Below are positions 25,701 to 34,542 of a stretch of DNA of 64,000 bases, piece after piece. The DNA comes from Candidatus Lindowbacteria bacterium RIFCSPLOWO2_12_FULL_62_27 (lineage in GTDB: Bacteria; Lindowbacteria; 2-12-FULL-62-27): the NCBI GenBank assembly GCA_001784175.1, contig MFPR01000028.1, positions 131,606-195,605 of the forward strand, written 5' to 3'. Numbering within the stretch: position 1 is the stretch's first letter; the number at the start of each line of letters is the position of its first letter. Made by a program: the position numbers and the translations under genes. The notes under the pieces were generated by a model. It saw only the letters and a program-made list of their open reading frames with translations, was not told the DNA's origin and did no database searches.

Positions 25701-25964
25701 AAAAAATGACTGCCCGCGGACGAACTGGACCTTCGGCGCCGACAGGAGCGACGTGACGATCGGGTAGGTGATCTGATCCTCGACGAGATCGGGTGACCGG
25801 CCGTCCCACTCGGTCAGGATGATGACCTGCACGTCGGAGAGGTCCGGGATGGCGTCCAGCGGAAGCCTCTGCAGGGACCAGAGTCCCGCCAGGACGAAAA
25901 AGATCGTCAGCGTAAAAACGATGAAGCGGTTTCGTGCGCACCACGCGATCAGCCGTTCGATCAA
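22785..25964 (-). CDS. cusA: Heavy-metal efflux RND transporter (CusA/CzcA family)
   Basis: MIERLIAWCARNRFIVFTLTIFFVLAGLWSLQRLPLDAIPDLSDVQVIILTEW...; full-length 1059 aa. Confidence 0.93.
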   Translation of the reverse strand: MIERLIAWCARNRFIVFTLTIFFVLAGLWSLQRLPLDAIPDLSDVQVIILTEWDGRSPDLVEDQITYPIVTSLLSAPKVQFVRGQSFFDVSFVYVVFEEGTDMYWARSRVLEYLNQSLSKLPAGVRPSIGPDATGVGWVFEYALVDESGKHDLSELRSFQDWNLRYALASVEGVAEVASIGGFVKQYQVEVDPNALLAYDIPLKTVIDAIRRSNNDVGGRVLEIAEREYMIRGRGYVRSTADLEKIPVAVHGGTPVLLGQVARIHLGPDMRRGVVELDGKGEAVGGLVIMRYGENALNVIARVKDKLKSLEASMPEGVRVVVTYDRSTLINAAIHTLKNKLTEEMIVVALVILFFLWHVRSSLIPIVTLPVAVILGFIPMYYMGITASIMSLGGIAIAVGAMVDASIVIIENTHKRLETWNHEGRQRPAVDVLIESAQEVGPSIFFSLLVIAVSFMPIFTLEAQEGRLFKPLAFTKNFSMAFAALVAITLAPALLTLFLPGKEYAFASKWKTALANLLWGGKFHSEETHPVSRFLHRLYDPCVTFVLKHRRGVILAAVALMLISIPIYFQLGSEFMPPLWEGTFLYMPTGLPGMSITQAGQVLHSMDKIIMQFPEVEHVFGKIGRFESATDPAPIMMVESIITLKPMHQWRPGVTVERLKEEMDAHLQFPGMPNVWWMPIQTRIEMLTTGVRSPVGIKVMGADLEVIQQTANGIEAALKDIRGTRSVFAERVTGGNFIDFEINRSEAARYGLQVAEVEEIIETAIGGANVATTIEGRERYPINVRYPRDFRDDLDKLSRVKVATPTGAQVPIGQFADIRFKTGPSDIRNEDGSLATFIFIDVKDRDLGGYVEEAQRVIQEKINLPPGVRLEWAGQFRYLERAKAKLVWVVPLTLFVIFLLLYLNTKSAVKTAIVMLAVPFSLIGAFWLLWVLDYNMSVAVWVGLLALAGVDAETGVIMLLYLEMAYADRVKSGRMKTQEDLDAAIREGAVKRIRPKLMTVGTTFMGLLPIMWAGLGEAGADVMKRIAAPMVGGIFSSFLMELLVYPAIYSIWKGRLLKR

Positions 25965-27091
25965 TGCCGATGCACCCCCTTGCCCTCCGCCGCTTCCTTC
26001 CCGCCGTAGAACGACATGCCCGAAATTCCGGCGCGCAAGCGGCTTTCCGAATCGATCAGAAAATTCCCGCTGACCACGACCTCCTCGTTTTCGCTCAGGC
26101 CTTCCAGAATCTCGATCTTGCCTTCCGCCTTTCGCCCAATGCGCACCCGCCGCGGCTCAAACCGGCCGCCGCCCCGGTGCACGAAGACGTGCTGTTCGCT
26201 TCCGGAATTCAGGACCGCGTTTTCCGGCGCGGTCAGGGCGTCGCCGAGGCTGGAACGGATCAGCACGTTGGCGTAAAGATCGGGCTTGAGTTCGCTCGCG
26301 GGATCGTCGATCTCCGAACGGATTTTCACAGTGCGGGTTTTCGGGTTGAGGACGGGGTCGATTGCCAGGATTTTCCCCGAAAACATTTTCCCCGGATAGG
26401 CGGTCGCCTCGATCGTCACGGTCTGGCCCACGCGAACCAAAGACAGATCGGATTCGTAGACGTCCGCGTAGACCCAGACCTTCCCCGACTCCTGCGCGCC
26501 CAGGAGAAGCTGCGGGTCGACTTGCCGGCGGGCCCGCAGGCGCTGAATTTGCGCGTCGTTCAATCCGAGCAGTTTCAGCCGGGTCTCGGCGGCCTTCAGC
26601 AATTTCCAACTGCGCTCCCGCGACGCCGGCGGGGCCTCGCTCGACAACTCGACCAGGTCGACCGCCGACAGGTATTCCTCCTGCACCTGATAGAGATCCG
26701 GATCGTACGCGACCCGGCCGTAGGCGCGGATGATTTTCTCAAGCGATCCGCGTTCGACTCTCCCGAACCGCACGCCGATCAATTGCAGTTTCTCCGTGGG
26801 GATCGTCACCATGCCCCGGCCTTGGACCGTCGACCGCGCGCGCTCTGACTCACCCTCCGGCTGCGTGCCTCCGCCGATTTTGGTCAGCGTCATGTTGCAG
26901 ATGGGGCAGCGCCCCGGCTCATGCATGTGGACGTCCGGATGCATGGAGCAGGTGTAGTAATCGTGGGGCTTGGATTCGTCGATCGGCGTTTCGCTGAACC
27001 TGCCGGCGGACCGGCTCAAGTACATCCATGCGCCTCCGCCGGCGAGCGTCGCGACAAGCGCGATGGATGCGATCTTAGTGAGTCTGGTCAT
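25961..27091 (-). CDS. cusB: Efflux RND periplasmic adaptor (CusB family) with heavy-metal-binding segment
   Basis: YYTCSMHPDVHMHEPGRCPICNMTLTKI followed by adaptor domains. Confidence 0.9.
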   Translation of the reverse strand: MTRLTKIASIALVATLAGGGAWMYLSRSAGRFSETPIDESKPHDYYTCSMHPDVHMHEPGRCPICNMTLTKIGGGTQPEGESERARSTVQGRGMVTIPTEKLQLIGVRFGRVERGSLEKIIRAYGRVAYDPDLYQVQEEYLSAVDLVELSSEAPPASRERSWKLLKAAETRLKLLGLNDAQIQRLRARRQVDPQLLLGAQESGKVWVYADVYESDLSLVRVGQTVTIEATAYPGKMFSGKILAIDPVLNPKTRTVKIRSEIDDPASELKPDLYANVLIRSSLGDALTAPENAVLNSGSEQHVFVHRGGGRFEPRRVRIGRKAEGKIEILEGLSENEEVVVSGNFLIDSESRLRAGISGMSFYGGKEAAEGKGVHRH

Positions 27092-28379
27092 GGCTTGTCC
27101 CTCCTGTGTCTCGTTGATCGTTCGTCATTCCCGCAACGGAAAGTCCCGTCACCCGGTCGAGAATCGCGCGCGCTTTGCCATACTCGGTCAACAGGTTCAC
27201 GTAGGCCAACTCCTCAAACAGCAGTTGCTGCTGCGCGTCCAGAAGATCGAGAAACCCGGCCCGGTTGGCCAGATAGCCGCTCTCGACGACTTCAAGCGTT
27301 TTGCGGCTGCGCGGCAGAACCGACGTGCGGTAAATGTTCGCCATCCGCGCGGCGTTCCGGATGTCGGCGAGCGCCACCCGGAAATCGACCGTCACCTCGT
27401 TTCGCATCCGCGCCCATTCGGATTCGGCGTGCCCCAGGTCCGCCTCGGCGGCGCGCACCTGGGCGCGCTGTTTCCAGAAATAGAGCGGCACGTTCAGGAA
27501 TAATGAGGCGTTGTAAACCTTGGGCATGCCGTCCTCCGTCATGCGCGCCCAGCCGGCGGTGAAATCGGGCAGAAAACTGAGTTTGGCCTCCTTCAACAAG
27601 AAGCGGCTGTGCTCGATATGATGGTGGGCGGCCTTCAAATCCACGTTCGACGCAATCGTCGCGGCCTCCAGCCCAGCGCCGTCAGGAGCGGCGAAGTTCA
27701 CGCGCGGTTCCTCCGGAATACCCGGCGCGGAATCGGCGGGTCGGTTGAGAAGCGCATTGAGCCGGGTCTTCACGGCCGGCAGGCGTTCTTCCAGGTTTGA
27801 CAGCTCGACCGAGATCTTGTCCGCCTCCGCCTGCGCCCTCAGAACATCCCTCTGCATGACGCGGCCGGATGCGTACTGCCGTTCGGTCACGTTCGAAAAC
27901 CGCTCGAGAATCCGGGAGTGCGCGCGCCTGATCCGGAGACTCTCCAAAAGCTGCCAGTACTCATAGTACGCGGCCGTCACGTCGGCTTGGATTTCGAGGA
28001 GCGTCCGAAGGTACTCGTACTGGGAGATCCTGGCCGCGTGGATCTGGGCCTTCTTGCGGGCCGAAAGTTTTCCAGGAAACGGGATATCCTGCTCGACCAT
28101 GTACATGTCGGTGCCCGCGTTTTTGGATTTCGGGGATTTCCCTCTCCTGATTTTCTCGAGGTTCAGACCGACTTTTGGATCGGCCGGAAGCCTGAACGCG
28201 TCGATCTTGGATTTCTCCGCTTCCCACCTTTGCCGCATGGCCAGAACGCCGGGGTTTCGGCGGCTCGACTCGGCCAGTAAATCGGACAACCGGAGCGGCG
28301 CGTTCGAATCCGCGCGGACCTCCGCAACGTTGAACAGAGAGAGGAACATGAACAAGTACGAATGAGAACGTATCTTCAT
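27075..28379 (-). CDS. cusC: TolC-family outer membrane efflux protein
   Basis: MKIRSHSYLFMFLSLFNVAEVRA signal peptide and TolC-like repeats; AAAGGAGGTCGGTT upstream. Confidence 0.85.
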   Translation of the reverse strand: MKIRSHSYLFMFLSLFNVAEVRADSNAPLRLSDLLAESSRRNPGVLAMRQRWEAEKSKIDAFRLPADPKVGLNLEKIRRGKSPKSKNAGTDMYMVEQDIPFPGKLSARKKAQIHAARISQYEYLRTLLEIQADVTAAYYEYWQLLESLRIRRAHSRILERFSNVTERQYASGRVMQRDVLRAQAEADKISVELSNLEERLPAVKTRLNALLNRPADSAPGIPEEPRVNFAAPDGAGLEAATIASNVDLKAAHHHIEHSRFLLKEAKLSFLPDFTAGWARMTEDGMPKVYNASLFLNVPLYFWKQRAQVRAAEADLGHAESEWARMRNEVTVDFRVALADIRNAARMANIYRTSVLPRSRKTLEVVESGYLANRAGFLDLLDAQQQLLFEELAYVNLLTEYGKARAILDRVTGLSVAGMTNDQRDTGGTSHDQTH

Positions 28380-28497
28380 GGTCAACCGACCTCCTTTAAG
28401 CAGTGATGCCCGGTTCGGAGACACCGCGCTGCGGCTTTGGCCGAACGGAGCGAAACGTTGCGCTGGAAAAAAAGACGCCGGGGCGTCGGGTCGGTTG

Positions 28498-28827
28498 TTA
28501 AATCAGAAGGGTCTGGAGTTGGAGAAAAATCTTGAGAGGAGAGAAAAAGAAGCTGAGGGATCGCGCCGGCCCAAACCAGATCTCTGGACGGTCTGCGACT
28601 ATTTCCCCGCCGGCTTGGGCAAGAGGCGCAACGGCGTCAGGAACCGAAACGGTGTTTGGCACGGCCGGCGGAACGGGCATCGACGTACACTCCATGCCGG
28701 GATCGCAATCCGGGCAGCACGGCATGTCACAAGCCACCGCGCCGGGCAGCGTGCCCGCCAAGAGGAGTAGCGCAATCATCAGACTCACCCACACGGTTCG
28801 TTTCACAGTGACTCCATTGTATGGCAA
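28498..28827 (-). CDS. Small exported Cys-containing protein upstream of the cus genes
   Basis: VWVSLMIALLLLAGTLPGAVACDMPCCPDCDPGMECTSM. Confidence 0.55.
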   Translation of the reverse strand: MPYNGVTVKRTVWVSLMIALLLLAGTLPGAVACDMPCCPDCDPGMECTSMPVPPAVPNTVSVPDAVAPLAQAGGEIVADRPEIWFGPARSLSFFFSPLKIFLQLQTLLI

Positions 28828-28840
28828 ACCAAAGCTCGTG

Positions 28841-29575
28841 TCAAATTTTCATTTTAAGACGCTCGAACGCCGCGGTTTCTTCCGGCGTCGCCGGGCGCTT
28901 GTTCAGGAGCCGCAGGCGCAGCAATGTGCCGCCGGCGTCTTCGGACGAAAATTCGTACATCACGCCTCGCGCGACGTATCGCATCTTCGATTCTCCGGTT
29001 TTCAGATTTCTGACCGTCGCGGCGTCAAACATGCGTTTGATATGAAGAAGCAGATGAAACGGGGTGTCGGTCACCGGTAGAACGTGCGCGCCGTTCTTGA
29101 ACCGGATCTCCATCCGCCACTGCCGGAATTCAAATTCCAGTGTGTCCGCCTGCCCGCGGTCCAGATAGGATAGAAACGTGTTGACAAACTGCTCATACGG
29201 CGCCTCGGCGCCCACCGCCGGGACGGAATCACCTTTCAACCGCGCCGCTTCCAGGAACGATCCCGCGCGCTGCCAGGCGATAAAGGCGTTCGCGGCCGCC
29301 AGCGCCAGGAGAAGCCCCACCAGCGTCTGAGGCTGCCAGACGGCGGATACCGCGAGCGCCGCCATGCTGACGGCCAGCAATCCTCCCGCCAGACGGCGAT
29401 CGCCAGGCCGGCCGGGCCGCGCGCGAATGCGGCGGTCGAGGAGCAGGACCGAAACGAGGATGACGAAACCGACGCCCGTCAGAACCCACATGACGGTATG
29501 GTATCCAAATCGTGGTCCGAAATACAGAGCGTCTTGCGGAGCGCTCGCGGGGGAGATATTCTGAAAAATGGACAT
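28841..29575 (-). CDS. Membrane-anchored hypothetical protein
   Basis: Two hydrophobic segments then APYEQFVNTFLSYLDRGQADTLEFEFRQWRMEIRFKNGA. Confidence 0.6.
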   Translation of the reverse strand: MSIFQNISPASAPQDALYFGPRFGYHTVMWVLTGVGFVILVSVLLLDRRIRARPGRPGDRRLAGGLLAVSMAALAVSAVWQPQTLVGLLLALAAANAFIAWQRAGSFLEAARLKGDSVPAVGAEAPYEQFVNTFLSYLDRGQADTLEFEFRQWRMEIRFKNGAHVLPVTDTPFHLLLHIKRMFDAATVRNLKTGESKMRYVARGVMYEFSSEDAGGTLLRLRLLNKRPATPEETAAFERLKMKI

Positions 29576-31055
29576 TCGATGTCGAATACGGGGCCGCCGT
29601 GTTTTCCGGGTGCTCATCGCCTCTCTGTTCGCATGGATTTTCTGGACTCCGGACGCGTTGGGCGCCAAGCCGCTCGTCGGCGACTCGCCTCAGCTCGAGG
29701 TGATCATGATGGACGTGGGGCAGGGCGACGGCATTTTCTTAAGGACGCCGGGCGGAAAACACATCCTGATCGATGCGGGCCCCGACGCCCGCCGAGGCGT
29801 CCTGCCCTTCCTGAGATCCCGGCAGATCAAACGCATCGACTTCATGGTCCTCAGCCACCCCCACGCCGATCACATCGGAGGCGCCATCTCGCCCCGCAAC
29901 GACTACCCGCGTACCGTGAATTCGGTGCTCGAGTACTGCGAGGTCGGGGAAATTCTGGACAGCGGCAGGAATCATCCGACGCCGGAATACAGGAGCCTCC
30001 TCGAGGAAATCAAATCCCGCGGGATTTCCTACCGCCAGCCCCGCACGGGCGAAAAACTCAACTGGGATCCGGCCCTCAAAGTGACCGTGCTCCATCCCGA
30101 CGCGCCCAAATACGAGAACGTCAACGATAATTCCATCATGCTCCGCATCGTCTATCGGCAGGTTTCGTTCGTCTTCACCGGGGACGGAGAGGAAGAGGCG
30201 GAGCACGCGGCCGTGTCCGAGTTCGGGTCGAGATTGGGATCGGACGTGCTCAAGGTGGGCCACCATGGAAGCCGGACTTCGACGACGCAGGAATTCCTGG
30301 ACGCCGTCAGCCCTCGATACGCGCTCATCTCCTGCGGATACCGGAACAGTTTCCGCCACCCGAGAACGGAGACGCTGGACAAGCTCGACGACATCGGCGC
30401 GCGCGTGCTCAGGACTGATCAGGACGGATACCTCAGTTTTAAAACCGACGGAGAGAATATCCGATGGACGCGATCGCCTGTCCCCTTCCCCAAGGCGGAA
30501 CTTGCGCGCATGGAACCGATCGATGTTTCATCCGACGAATGGCGCGGCAAGGGCCGGCAGGACGGCGGGGACCTCGAACTGTCGGCCGAGCCGGGCCAGA
30601 ACATCTGGATTGGCGAATCTTCGGCGCCGACCCGATCCCGCCCCATTCCCGCCGACCTGCCGTGGACCTTTGTCGTGTCGGTCCGGCCGCCGGAAGGGGA
30701 GAAAATGGAGGCGGGGGTGATGCTGTTCTCGGACCGCAAGAATTTCCTCTTGTTCGGAATTCAGGATGAACGGATGCTCAGCCTGACGGTGGTCCGCGAC
30801 GGCAACCTGATCCTGGGTCCCGAATTGATCGTCTCCCAGCCCTCACGGATCGGCCTCCGGCAGACTGCGCAGGCGATCGAAGCGCTGGCGTACGACGACG
30901 ACAAAGAAACCTGGCGCGTGCTCTGGTCGCTTTCGAAACGCGAACAGCCGGGCCTCGATGACCGTTCGCGGCTGGGCGTCTATGTGAAAAGCTGGGGGCG
31001 CGAGTCCGGAGCGGCCACGTTCAGAAAATTCATGTTCGGAGGTGGAAACGGATGA
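29568..31055 (+). CDS. Exported metallo-beta-lactamase-fold protein (ComEC/Rec2 C-terminal-like)
   Basis: MDVGQGDGIFLRTPGGKHILIDAG...MVLSHPHADHIGGAI...GHHGSRTSTTQEFL. Confidence 0.85.
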   Translation: MDIRCRIRGRRVFRVLIASLFAWIFWTPDALGAKPLVGDSPQLEVIMMDVGQGDGIFLRTPGGKHILIDAGPDARRGVLPFLRSRQIKRIDFMVLSHPHADHIGGAISPRNDYPRTVNSVLEYCEVGEILDSGRNHPTPEYRSLLEEIKSRGISYRQPRTGEKLNWDPALKVTVLHPDAPKYENVNDNSIMLRIVYRQVSFVFTGDGEEEAEHAAVSEFGSRLGSDVLKVGHHGSRTSTTQEFLDAVSPRYALISCGYRNSFRHPRTETLDKLDDIGARVLRTDQDGYLSFKTDGENIRWTRSPVPFPKAELARMEPIDVSSDEWRGKGRQDGGDLELSAEPGQNIWIGESSAPTRSRPIPADLPWTFVVSVRPPEGEKMEAGVMLFSDRKNFLLFGIQDERMLSLTVVRDGNLILGPELIVSQPSRIGLRQTAQAIEALAYDDDKETWRVLWSLSKREQPGLDDRSRLGVYVKSWGRESGAATFRKFMFGGGNG

Positions 31056-32074
31056 TGCGGTTCGTGTGGGTGATGTGTCTCGGTTGCCTTCTGGTTCCGA
31101 ACGCTGGGTTCTCCGCCGAGCGCGAGGACGAATGGCTTCGGACGGAGGACGCGCTTCAAAAGGCCGGCGAGGGAACGCCGATCCGGCCGGAACAAGTGGG
31201 CGTGAACCTCGGGATGTCCTTGGCTGAACTCGCGTCGGACCGCCGCTTGCTGGACGAATCCCTGGATCAGATCGCGGACGTCGGCGCCCGGTGGGTCCGC
31301 GCGACGCTCGCATTGGATGAATCCTTGGACTCGTCGAAACATCGGTTGGACGTCACCGCAGTGGTCGATCGGTTCCGCGACAGCGGCATTTCGATCCTCC
31401 TCGCGCTGGATGCGCCGGACACACGGACGAGGTTCGTCTCGACGGCGGTGGGCCTGCTCAAAGGGAGGGTGACGCATTATGAAATCCTGAATGATCCGGC
31501 AAGCCTCGACAGCCCATCACCCGCTTACGCCCGTTTCCTTCTCGCAGCGTCCCGCGCAGCCAGATCCGCGGACTCGACATGCGTCCTTCTGGCGGCGCCT
31601 GTCGATCGCGTCACTGCTCAGGACTTGAAAAAATTTGAGGCGTTCCTCAAGGAGCTGGGGAAGGCCCGCCCGTTCGACATTTTGGCGCTCCATGTCGACC
31701 GTGCCGCGACCGGCCCCGGCGATCCGAACCGTGAAGGCCTGACGCTTGCGGAGGAGATCGACCGCGTCAGGACTCTATTGACCCGCAAGGGCTTTTCGGA
31801 CGTTCCGATCTGGCTGACCCGCGTGGGATGGCCGGCTCGGGCCGCCGAGGATTCGGACACGCCGGCGGCCTCAACATGCTCTGAGGAGGATCAGGCAAGA
31901 TTCCTGACCGAGACGTTCGCGCTTCCCCGAACGATTCCTGAATTGCAGAAAGTCTTCTGGTCGGATCTTCGGGATCCGACGCCGGCCGGCGGCGTCCGGT
32001 CTGGCTACGGCTTGTTTACCTCCGCCGGATTGCCCAGGGCGTCGTACCATGCCTGCAAGAAGTTAACGTGGTGA
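31052..32074 (+). CDS. Exported glycoside-hydrolase-like (TIM barrel) protein
   Basis: VGVNLGMSLAEL...VGARWVRATLALDE...THYEILNDPAS...ILALHVD...VPIWLTRVGWPA. Confidence 0.55.
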   Translation: MMRFVWVMCLGCLLVPNAGFSAEREDEWLRTEDALQKAGEGTPIRPEQVGVNLGMSLAELASDRRLLDESLDQIADVGARWVRATLALDESLDSSKHRLDVTAVVDRFRDSGISILLALDAPDTRTRFVSTAVGLLKGRVTHYEILNDPASLDSPSPAYARFLLAASRAARSADSTCVLLAAPVDRVTAQDLKKFEAFLKELGKARPFDILALHVDRAATGPGDPNREGLTLAEEIDRVRTLLTRKGFSDVPIWLTRVGWPARAAEDSDTPAASTCSEEDQARFLTETFALPRTIPELQKVFWSDLRDPTPAGGVRSGYGLFTSAGLPRASYHACKKLTW

Positions 32075-32088
32075 TGATGGATCGTGGA

Positions 32089-32204
32089 TTTCCCCCTCTC
32101 CCGCCCTTGGCGGGAGAGGGTCGGGGTGAGGGTGGCCGTTCGGTCGCCATGCCGATGGACCCCCTCACCCTGACCCTCTCCCCCTTTCGGGGGAGAGGGG
32201 AAAA
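32089..32204. repeat. CCCTCTCCC/GGGAGAGGG paired palindromic repeat
   Basis: TTTCCCCCTCTCCCGCCCTTGGCGGGAGAGGGTCGGGGTGAGGG...CCCTCACCCTGACCCTCTCCCCCTTTCGGGGGAGAGGGGAAAA. Confidence 0.85.
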
Positions 32205-32255
32205 TCGTTCCGGACTTGATGATCGTTCCACTGTTGACAAACCAATTACGAACAT

Positions 32256-32615
32256 GTGATGCGCATTCGTTCGGATGAATTCGAGGAGGAAATCGGCCGG
32301 GCGATGGATCGGATGCCCAAGTTTTTGAAAGAGGCGTCGCAGTCGGCCGGTGTCGCGGTGCTGGCGGAAGACGCGCCCGCCCAGGCGCCGGAGGATCGGT
32401 CCGGCGAGCCGCTCTTCGCGGAGTTTGTCGGCCCCACGTCGGTCGAATTCGACACCGGCGAATCGCCTTTCCCGCCTACCGTCGTCCTCTACCGGTCCAC
32501 CTTTGAGTCGGCCTGCCGGTCGAAATCAGAGCTTCGCGAAGAACTCTACCGCACCCTCGTTCACGAACTGGGACACTTCCTCGGATTCGACGAAGACGCC
32601 CTCGAGGACGTCTGA
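32256..32615 (+). CDS. Zincin-like metallopeptidase family protein
   Basis: HELGHFLGFDEDALEDV zinc-binding motif. Confidence 0.85.
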   Translation: MMRIRSDEFEEEIGRAMDRMPKFLKEASQSAGVAVLAEDAPAQAPEDRSGEPLFAEFVGPTSVEFDTGESPFPPTVVLYRSTFESACRSKSELREELYRTLVHELGHFLGFDEDALEDV

Positions 32616-32685
32616 CCGCCGTCCACCTCAAAACTCTTTTGCAAATGCCGCCCGCATTATATACCATCACCCGTAGTGATTGATC

Positions 32686-32768
32686 GCCGGTGTGGCGGAA
32701 CGGCAGACGCACCAGGTTCAGGGCCTGGCGGCCGCAAGGTCGTGGGGGTTCAAATCCCTCCACCGGCA
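32686..32768 (+). tRNA. tRNA-Leu (anticodon CAG)
   Basis: GCCGGTG/CACCGGC acceptor stem, CCAGG-TTCAGGG-CCTGG anticodon arm, long variable arm, GTTCAAATC T loop; no encoded CCA. Confidence 0.93.
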
Positions 32769-32782
32769 TACATGGATGTATC

Positions 32783-32848
32783 GTCCCTGTTGCCCCAGAC
32801 TCAGGATTTTCCAGGGATGGAAAATCCCTCAACCCAAGCAACAGGGAC
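32783..32848. other. Nested inverted-repeat structure just downstream of tRNA-Leu
   Basis: Outer GTCCCTGTTGC/GCAACAGGGAC (11 bp), inner GGATTTTCC-agggat-GGAAAATCC (9 bp), both perfect. Confidence 0.75.
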
Positions 32849-32880
32849 ATGCTGGATGATATATCGAAATCGATAATGCC

Positions 32881-34281
32881 ATGAAAAATCCATTTCTCAG
32901 AATGCTCTGCTCGCTGCTGTTGGTCGCTGGCCTGTCGCTTCGTGACGCCGAAGCAACGGACACGCGCGTGATCCTGTTCATCGTCGACAGCGTCAGCGCG
33001 GACCTTCTCTACGAGATGCTCGCCGCGGGCGATCTGCCGAACATGGCGGCGGCGTTGAAAGAGCGTGGCGTTCGCGTGGACGAGGCGATCGCGCCCTTTC
33101 CCACCATCTCGTTTTCGGCGCACGCGTGCATCCTGACCGGCTGTTTCTCCGACCGCCACAACGTGCCGGCCATTCGATGGTACGACCACCGCACCGGGCA
33201 CAGCCGGTCATACGCGGGATTCGGGTCCGAGCTGATCGACCGCGACATGGATTCGGCTGTGCCGACGATTTTTGAATCCCTCGCGGACTTGCACACCGCC
33301 GCGATCGGCTCGGTCGTCCATCGCGGCGCGGACGAATATGTCCGGCCGTGGCTGCCGCCGGACGGGCTTCGCATGCGGAGTTTGCTCAAACGATTTCGCC
33401 GCGCCGACCCCCCGCGCCTCTCGGTCGTCGTCCTGACGGGCATCGACTGGCCCGCGCACCGGTATGGGCCAAAATCGGAATGGGTCCGGATCGATTTGCG
33501 CAAGCTCGACCGCCGCATGGGGGAGATGTTCGAACTCCTGCGGCGGCGGGGACTCGACCGAAGCACTTACGTTTTTTTTACGGCCGACCACGGCCACGCG
33601 CCGCGCGCCGGATATGTCGATCTCTACGCCCTCCTCACGCGGCTCGGGTTTGACCCTCTCGACAAATTCCTCTATACCGGCCGGACCGACGGATTCACGT
33701 CGTACGACGCCATTCTCTGGATGGCGGGTGTCGGCTACTCGTTTCTCTATCTTCCCCATCGCACGGACACGGCGATCGACTGGCGGACCCGGCCCGGCGT
33801 TGAGATGCTTCGTTCGTATCCGGTGGGCGGCCGGCGGGTCGATCTGATCGGCGCTCTGACCGCCCGGACCGAAATTGCCTTTGTTGTTGTGCGCGATCCT
33901 CGCACAGGCAGGGTGCAGGCGTTTGACGCAAATGGCGCGATCGATCCCGCCAACGACCTCGCCGACTATCCGGACGCCGCTGTCCAGTTGCCGCGGCTGA
34001 TGGCGGGCGCGCGCGCTCCGGACATTCTCGTCGTGACCCGCGATGGATACGAAACCGCATGGAGCTGGCATCGCGGCCGGCATGGCGGCTACAGCCGCGA
34101 AGAAATCGTGGTCCCGCTCATCGTCTGGGGTCCCGGTGTAACCCCCGGCCGCATTGCCCGCGCGCGCACGATCGACATCGCGCCGACGATCCTCCGTTTG
34201 TTCGGACGATCCATCCCGCCGGGCATGGATGGCGTCCCGCTCGATCTTCAGATCGCCCCCCACCATGGTCGAGCGCCCTGA
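32881..34281 (+). CDS. Type I phosphodiesterase/nucleotide pyrophosphatase family protein
   Basis: RVILFIVDSVSADLLYEML...APFPTISFSAHACILTGCFSDRHNV...FFTADHGHAP...HGGYSREEIVVPLIVWGPG. Confidence 0.85.
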   Translation: MKNPFLRMLCSLLLVAGLSLRDAEATDTRVILFIVDSVSADLLYEMLAAGDLPNMAAALKERGVRVDEAIAPFPTISFSAHACILTGCFSDRHNVPAIRWYDHRTGHSRSYAGFGSELIDRDMDSAVPTIFESLADLHTAAIGSVVHRGADEYVRPWLPPDGLRMRSLLKRFRRADPPRLSVVVLTGIDWPAHRYGPKSEWVRIDLRKLDRRMGEMFELLRRRGLDRSTYVFFTADHGHAPRAGYVDLYALLTRLGFDPLDKFLYTGRTDGFTSYDAILWMAGVGYSFLYLPHRTDTAIDWRTRPGVEMLRSYPVGGRRVDLIGALTARTEIAFVVVRDPRTGRVQAFDANGAIDPANDLADYPDAAVQLPRLMAGARAPDILVVTRDGYETAWSWHRGRHGGYSREEIVVPLIVWGPGVTPGRIARARTIDIAPTILRLFGRSIPPGMDGVPLDLQIAPHHGRAP

Positions 34282-34540
34282 TCTCGACGCCGAAACGCGC
34301 ACGGCCCTCATCCGCAAGGGCAACGAGTACATGAACCGCGGGGAACTCGACTTGGCCGAGCGCATCTTCCTGACGGCCGGCTACAGCGACGGCATCCGCA
34401 GGTTGGCGGATTATCACTTCCGAAAAAAGAAAAACGTCCGAAAGGCCCTCGAACTCTACCGCGCCATCGGCGGCAAGGAGGAGGAGGCCCTCTACGAACT
34501 CATCGCGATGGGCATCAAGCGGCTGCTCGCAGAAAACTGA
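34265..34540 (+). CDS. Small TPR-like conserved protein
   Basis: MVERPDLDAETRTALIRKGNEYMNRGELDLAERIFLTAGYSDGIRRLADYHFRKKKNVRKALELYRAIGG. Confidence 0.7.
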   Translation: MVERPDLDAETRTALIRKGNEYMNRGELDLAERIFLTAGYSDGIRRLADYHFRKKKNVRKALELYRAIGGKEEEALYELIAMGIKRLLAEN

Positions 34541-34542
34541 GA

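Noticed and set aside
23961-25709. 582-aa plus-strand ORF
   Set aside because: Antisense shadow of cusA in high-GC sequence; His/Arg/Asp-rich, no domain signature.
32676-32884. Small ORFs across the tRNA-Leu region
   Set aside because: They translate the tRNA and hairpin sequence, not a protein.
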